From NCBI GenBank assembly GCA_031285575.1, contig JAITVX010000221.1, positions 1 through 26,817 of the forward strand: DNA of 26,817 nt. The letters are read 5' to 3'. Under the pieces are notes generated by a model, which had not been told where the DNA came from, ran no database searches, and worked only from the letters and a program-made list of their open reading frames with translations. Shown here piece after piece: positions 22,703 to 26,817 of this stretch. Made by a program: the position numbers and the translations under genes. The stretch comes from Bacteroidales bacterium (GTDB lineage: Bacteria; Bacteroidota; Bacteroidia; Bacteroidales; VadinHA17). Positions within the stretch are counted from its first letter, which is position 1. Each line of letters opens with the position of its first letter.

Positions 22703-22710
22703 TACCTTTG
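22703..22710 (+). promoter_or_regulatory. -7 element for the DUF4296 gene
   Basis: TACCTTTG matches TAnnTTTG. The -33 region (around 22681-22687) has only a poor match. Transcription would begin near 22717, which argues that translation starts at 22763 and not at the in-frame ATG at 22718. Confidence 0.5.
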
Positions 22711-22762
22711 TACGGAAATGACGTTAAGAACGCTATATTTGCCGCCGGAAAAGATTGAAAAC

Positions 22763-23527
22763 ATGTTTTTTTACAGATACGTCGCCATATCAATAATAAT
22801 GTTCCTGGCTTCATGCACAGGCGCTATCGACAATCCTGGCCGCAGGGGGCTTATCCCCGAAAAAGACCTTGAGCCAATCATTGCCGAAATGCAACTCGCC
22901 GATGGCCTGCTTACAAGCCCGGTAATACGCGATATTGTTACGAGAATCGACACTGTAACAACATACCGCTACATAGCCAAAAAATACGGCTATACAAAAG
23001 AAGATGTAGACAAAACCCTGCACTATTACTTTCTGAAAAACCCGAAGAAACTGGTTGCCATTTACGAAAAAACACTGGCTAAACTGAGTGAAATGGAATC
23101 CATACTCGATAAACAGATTAAAATTGAAGACGAGAGAAAAGCCAATGCCTGGTACGGAGAAAGAAACTATCATTACCCTGTACCTGCAACAGAAGCCCCC
23201 GACTTTGAAATTCCGATTTCAGGTGTCGATTCATATATAATGAAGTTTACCGCCACTCTTTTTCCCGACGACAAGTCGGTAAACGCCAAAGCAACAATAT
23301 TTGCAATTGGCGCCGACAGCGCACTGACAGGCAAAAAAACATCTTTCGAAACGCCACAATATATTAAAGATGGCGCCCCGCACGAATACGAAATAAAGAT
23401 ATCTGTTAATCGCTACAGGGAAATGCTTCTCAAAGGCTCGTTTTACGATGCTGCCAACAACGTTACTGCACAGCAGCGGCATGCAAGCATAGAAAACATA
23501 GAACTCAGGAGGCTGTCGCCCAATTAA
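22763..23527 (+). CDS. DUF4296 lipoprotein
   Basis: A 254-residue predicted lipoprotein. ATG at 22763 gives a short lipoprotein signal with lipobox FLASC (Cys18); an ATG at 22718 exists but sits at the predicted transcription start and spoils the signal. Seen: the DUF4296 domain (about residues 25-120) beginning GLIPEKDLEPIIAEMQLADGLL and running through YRYIAKKYGYTKEDVDKTLHYYFLKNPKKLVAIYEKTLAKLSEME, which is typical of the family; then a C-terminal beta-rich region of about 120 residues without a recognised fold. Function is unknown; in Bacteroidetes these small lipoproteins face the periplasm. Its stop overlaps the next start (TAATG), so the two are likely translated together. Confidence 0.88.
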   Translation: MFFYRYVAISIIMFLASCTGAIDNPGRRGLIPEKDLEPIIAEMQLADGLLTSPVIRDIVTRIDTVTTYRYIAKKYGYTKEDVDKTLHYYFLKNPKKLVAIYEKTLAKLSEMESILDKQIKIEDERKANAWYGERNYHYPVPATEAPDFEIPISGVDSYIMKFTATLFPDDKSVNAKATIFAIGADSALTGKKTSFETPQYIKDGAPHEYEIKISVNRYREMLLKGSFYDAANNVTAQQRHASIENIELRRLSPN

Positions 23528-24714
23528 TGACTATTAGGCCTGAAGTTATGAGAAAATTTTCGGCACAGTATATCTTTACAAACACAGGCCGCCCACTCAA
23601 ACGCGGAGTAGTAACCATTGACGGCGACGGCACAGTAACCGGCGTTGAAGACACAAACGGTCTGCCGACGGAAAAAAGTTCGATTGAATTTTACAACGGT
23701 GTTATTGTTCCCGGATTTGTCAACTGCCATTGCCACCTCGAACTGTCGCACCTGAAGGGAAAAACAGATGCAGGCAAAGGGCTTGGACACTTCATAGGGC
23801 AGGTAATGAAACACAAGGAATCGCCAGATGATATAAAAAAAGCCGCAGAAGCCGATGTCTCAATGTTTCGCGAAGGAATATCGCTATGCGCCGATGTCTG
23901 CAACAGCGATGCCACATTCGCCATAAAACAAAACAGTCAGGTAAAATATATTAACCTCATAGAAACCTTCGGGCTCGATGTCGGCAATGCACAAAACAGG
24001 ATAGACAGAGTAATTAGAGTTGCAGAAACCTCCGCACGCCTCGGTATTCCGTATAATTTTGTGCCTCATGCCGTTTATTCAACCTCACTGCCACTGTTCA
24101 GGCTGCTGAAAGAACTCGGCAGTGCCAACTGTGCTACATCCATTCACTTTATGGAAGCACGGGATGAAACAGAACTCCTTGTCACTAACTCCGGAGCGAT
24201 AGCTTCAACCTATAATTCCGTCGGAATAATGCCCCTTGCACCGGAACTTGTAAAAAACCATACCGACACCGTTTTGAACGAAATAACAGCGTCGGGCAAC
24301 CTCATTTTAGTACACAACACATTTATATCGAGGCATATTTTAAAACAGGTACAGAGGCCCAACCTCTACATGTGCCTTTGTCCTGCATCGAACATGTATA
24401 TTGAACAACACCTGCCGCCGGTTTACATGCTGACAGAAGAAACCTGCAACATTATAATCGGCACCGACAGCCTTGCTTCAAACCATAAACTGAGCATTAT
24501 GGAAGAACTTAAAATACTGCAGTGCCATTTTCCTGCCATTGCCTTTGAAGAACTTGTTAAATGGGCTACCATTAATGGAGCAACAGCTCTGGGCGAAGAA
24601 AACCTGTTCGGAACAATTGAGCCCGGCAAAAAACCAGGCCTGGTTTTAATTGACGGTATGGATATGGAAAACATGAAACTGAAACCTACCAGTTTTGCTT
24701 TACGGTTAATATAG
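23527..24714 (+). CDS. Amidohydrolase (metal-dependent deaminase-like)
   Basis: A 395-residue cytoplasmic member of the amidohydrolase superfamily, closest in motif pattern to the chlorohydrolase/adenosine- and cytosine-type deaminases. Seen: N-terminal beta domain with GVVTIDGDGTVTGVED; the first metal motif GFVNCHCHLELSHL (His68, His70); PHAVYSTS; SIHFMEARDETELL; LVHNTF; CPASNMYIEQHLPP; GTDSLASNHKLSIMEE with the metal-binding Asp; and a terminal GTIEPGKKPGLVLIDG. These are the usual blocks for hydrolysis of an amino group on a heterocycle. The substrate is not resolved; aminofutalosine or S-adenosylhomocysteine-type deaminases are candidates. ATG at 23527 overlaps the DUF4296 stop by one base; a second Met at 23548 (MRKFSAQYIFTN) may be the true start. 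Confidence 0.87.
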   Translation: MTIRPEVMRKFSAQYIFTNTGRPLKRGVVTIDGDGTVTGVEDTNGLPTEKSSIEFYNGVIVPGFVNCHCHLELSHLKGKTDAGKGLGHFIGQVMKHKESPDDIKKAAEADVSMFREGISLCADVCNSDATFAIKQNSQVKYINLIETFGLDVGNAQNRIDRVIRVAETSARLGIPYNFVPHAVYSTSLPLFRLLKELGSANCATSIHFMEARDETELLVTNSGAIASTYNSVGIMPLAPELVKNHTDTVLNEITASGNLILVHNTFISRHILKQVQRPNLYMCLCPASNMYIEQHLPPVYMLTEETCNIIIGTDSLASNHKLSIMEELKILQCHFPAIAFEELVKWATINGATALGEENLFGTIEPGKKPGLVLIDGMDMENMKLKPTSFALRLI

Positions 24715-24958
24715 AAGCCTTATCATTGAATTTGTCTCCAACAAACGCATTTTCCTGTACTGAAATCCGTAGCGCATATTCATTCCATGCACGGCAATAG
24801 ACAATTTCAGAAGGCAGTTGTTTTCGGTCTGTTTGTCAATATATACATGCCGTGACAGTGATAGGTATAAACTTAAATTATTCTGTTTTCAGAAAAAACA
24901 TGCTGTATATCGAATTATTGGCATATATTTACACAGTTGAAACAAAGATATACGTTTT

Positions 24959-25957
24959 ATGTTTATCGGCTTCGGTTTCCTTAAATTGAATATTTCTGCA
25001 GCAGGCAGTTCCATTGTTTATGCTCTCGATTTATCGAGGCACACCATATTTGTTTACCTGTCTGCGGCGATACTGTTTATCGTTCTTGTCTGGGCTCTTG
25101 TAAAAAAATATAATACAGTGTGCCGACTGCTCAAAGAAAAAAACCATGTTATCGACATGGTTAGGCGACAGAATGTAATACTCAAGCAAAGGGAAAAAGA
25201 CCTGACCGACAGCCTTGTTTATGCACAGCGCATACAGGAAGCACGGCTGCCTTCGGAGGAATATTTCCGCAATTACTTTCCTTCCTCGTTTGTTTTTTTC
25301 AAACCACAATCTATTGTAAGCGGCGATTTTTACTGGATAGGCGAACGGGAGCAGTGGATATTTGTTGTTGCTGCCGACTGCACGGGGCATGGCGTGTCGG
25401 GGGCGCTGATGTCGATGATAGGTATTGAAATTATTGAGAAAGCCATAACTGAATACCGCATTACAACCCCCTCGAAGATACTGGCATATCTTAATGAAAC
25501 TGTCGAAAAAACCTTCAGCCGCACTAAAAATACCGGCTCGGTAATTATGGATGGAATGGATATAGGGCTGTGTGCAATAAATAAAACTGACAGAAGGGTT
25601 GTTTATTCAGGAGCCTTTTTTCCGCTGTATATTATAAGCGACAACAGCCTTACACAGATTAAAAGCGACAAGATTATGATTGGAATGAACCCCGACAGAA
25701 TTCCATATACCGATCATGAAATAAGCATTAAGGACAACGACATATTATACATGTTTTCCGACGGATACGCCGACCAGTTTGGCGGAAAAGACAATAAAAA
25801 GTTCATGTACCGCCGGTTCAGATACCTGCTGCTCAATATCCACACATTTGACAATAACGATCAGAAAGCAGTGCTGGACGAAAACCTGACAAACTGGATG
25901 GGGAACAACAACCAGCAGGTTGACGATATAATGGTTATTGGTTTCAGACCGTTCTGA
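24959..25957 (+). CDS. SpoIIE-type PP2C serine/threonine phosphatase, membrane-anchored
   Basis: A 332-residue protein with one membrane helix (about residues 31-50), a short coiled coil (about 55-90; KEKNHVIDMVRRQNVILKQREKDL) and a SpoIIE/PP2C domain (about 95-332). Seen: the linker LVYAQRIQEARLPSEEYF, which typically leads into Bacteroidetes SpoIIE domains; metal motifs SGDFYW and ADCTGHGVSGALMSMIG; SGAFFPLYII; FSDGYADQFGG; and VDDIMVIGFRPF at the end. The metal-binding Asp residues are present. Such enzymes usually dephosphorylate anti-sigma-factor antagonists in partner-switching cascades; no partner gene is adjacent. Preceded by 244 bases without a gene. Confidence 0.92.
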   Translation: MFIGFGFLKLNISAAGSSIVYALDLSRHTIFVYLSAAILFIVLVWALVKKYNTVCRLLKEKNHVIDMVRRQNVILKQREKDLTDSLVYAQRIQEARLPSEEYFRNYFPSSFVFFKPQSIVSGDFYWIGEREQWIFVVAADCTGHGVSGALMSMIGIEIIEKAITEYRITTPSKILAYLNETVEKTFSRTKNTGSVIMDGMDIGLCAINKTDRRVVYSGAFFPLYIISDNSLTQIKSDKIMIGMNPDRIPYTDHEISIKDNDILYMFSDGYADQFGGKDNKKFMYRRFRYLLLNIHTFDNNDQKAVLDENLTNWMGNNNQQVDDIMVIGFRPF

Positions 25958-25979
25958 TAAAATTGCTCAAAACACCCAA

Positions 25980-26816
25980 TTAAAAACCTGTAAGAGTCAA
26001 CTCAAATTTGAGCGGTGTTTTGCTGTTGTTGGCTTTAAGGATAGCGTTTGATGCGTCGTCGGCAGGAACAAATATTTCAAATTCCGGTTTTAGCTTGTTT
26101 TGAGTGTCATCAAAGTAATTTTGTACAAAATTTGCCAAATTGAACCGGTATTCATACTTCACCGTGTCGAAAACTCCGCTGAAATAATATTGATTGTCAA
26201 TATTATAATCGGGAACCAATACCTTGTTACCAGCCTCATTCGTATAACGCGCCAAAAGTCTTTGGGCAACGGTCTTATATGTATAAGAATTGTTGTCAAG
26301 GTGTGCCGGCGCTATTAATCGTGCTTTGTTAACAGACAGCCTTGTATTGGCAGGATCGTTTTTTATGGCTTCAAGTCCGGGAATAGATACTCTGGTAAAG
26401 GCACCATAAATCCCCTGTGTATATGATAATGAATCTATCACCTGTGCATTAACAGTGTATTTCCCGTTAAATTCATGTTTGACTTTTGAAAAGCGGGCAT
26501 TCTCTGTCTTGGGATCAAGGTAAAAGAGGTGGGATGTAGTTTTGGTTGGGTCTGCACTATCGTGCATATATACAGTAAAATAGCTTTGTCTGCCTCTGGT
26601 GGTTTCTGAATCGAAAGTAACGTCAAGCCCAATTAAGAATGGATCGCTGGCCGTAGCTGATGGTATTGTAATATAAATTCCTTTAAAATAATCGGTAAAA
26701 TCTATTTCCGCAGTATCTGAAGCATGAAATAGTTTTGCAGGCTCGCGTATAAGGCGTTCGCCGAACGAATTGGGAAGGGTCATCTCTATATCATTTACCG
26801 TTGTATCGCTTCTTAA
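25980..26816 (-). CDS. DUF4270 lipoprotein, 5' partial
   Basis: The reading frame is open to the right edge of the window, so the N-terminus, including any lipoprotein signal, is missing; about 278 residues are visible. Seen: NSFGERLIREPAKLF, FKGIYITIPSAT, TVYMHDSADPTKTTSHLFYLD, FNGKYTVNAQVIDSLSYTQGIYGAFTRVSIPGLEAI and INKAR-like SVNKARLIAP, the block order of DUF4270 proteins; the usual C-terminal strands close the protein. Known: DUF4270 proteins are periplasmic or surface lipoproteins of Bacteroidetes; function unknown. Convergent with the phosphatase gene, 22 bases apart. Confidence 0.87.
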   Translation of the reverse strand, partial: LRSDTTVNDIEMTLPNSFGERLIREPAKLFHASDTAEIDFTDYFKGIYITIPSATASDPFLIGLDVTFDSETTRGRQSYFTVYMHDSADPTKTTSHLFYLDPKTENARFSKVKHEFNGKYTVNAQVIDSLSYTQGIYGAFTRVSIPGLEAIKNDPANTRLSVNKARLIAPAHLDNNSYTYKTVAQRLLARYTNEAGNKVLVPDYNIDNQYYFSGVFDTVKYEYRFNLANFVQNYFDDTQNKLKPEFEIFVPADDASNAILKANNSKTPLKFELTLTGF

Positions 26817-26817
26817 T

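Noticed and set aside
24709..24890. Minus-strand open stretch of about 60 codons before the phosphatase gene
   Set aside because: It reads plausibly as protein (segments such as LKLSIAVHGMNMRYGFQYRK) but lacks an upstream start codon and I cannot assign a family, so it is left as an observation only.

Overview
The window looks like a chromosomal segment of a Bacteroidetes bacterium, most probably of the order Bacteroidales. The evidence is the gene content (Mfa1/Mfa2-type fimbrial operon with DUF3575 and DUF3868 proteins, DUF4296 and DUF4270 lipoproteins, a PorE-like protein, a folP-cdaA pair) and the promoters, which fit the Bacteroidetes pattern TTG-N19-TAnnTTTG rather than the E. coli consensus. 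The genus cannot be read from the sequence.

Layout. 2-1432 is the 3' part of an MBOAT O-acyltransferase, followed by stacked hairpins and a MITE-like repeat. 1937-3765 is a compact promoter-led cassette: a very small ORF, a DUF2442 protein, an HsdR-N/PD-(D/E)XK protein and a Nudix-HEAT fusion. 3814-5067 (minus) is a cation:proton antiporter. 5385-5996 is an AT-rich membrane protein of unknown function. 6104-7504 is a beta-CASP metallo-beta-lactamase-fold RNase-like protein, followed by an IS1595-type transposase relic. 7927-8781 (minus) is a BspA-like leucine-rich-repeat lipoprotein. 9028-10669 holds folP and the diadenylate cyclase cdaA. 10720-13201 (minus) holds a PorE-like TPR/beta-propeller protein ending in a SPOR-like domain, followed by a GNAT acetyltransferase. 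13603-18145 (minus) is the four-gene fimbrial operon. 18246-20163 (minus) is a class I fumarase just downstream of a truncated xylose isomerase. 20755-22142 (minus) is an nfeD-SPFH operon with a clear promoter and terminator. 22294-22478 is a decayed DUF5131 gene. 22763-24714 is a DUF4296 lipoprotein overlapping an amidohydrolase. 24959-25957 is a SpoIIE-type phosphatase. The right edge holds a partial DUF4270 lipoprotein on the minus strand.

How the genes work together. Many products act at the cell envelope: the acyltransferase, antiporter, LRR lipoprotein, PorE-like protein, fimbrial subunits, SPFH/NfeD membrane proteins and the DUF4296/DUF4270 lipoproteins. Core metabolism appears as folate synthesis (FolP), c-di-AMP signalling (CdaA) and the TCA enzyme fumarase.

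The window is also rich in relics: an IS1595 transposase end, a DUF5131 gene with a frame change, a xylA start fragment fused upstream of fumarase, a possible DUF4160 remnant, and a family of short repeats with inverted termini. No CRISPR array, tRNA or rRNA was recognised. The most unusual items are the repeat-bracketed DUF2442/nuclease/Nudix-HEAT cassette, the PorE-like protein with a SPOR-like end, and the xylA-fumarase junction.
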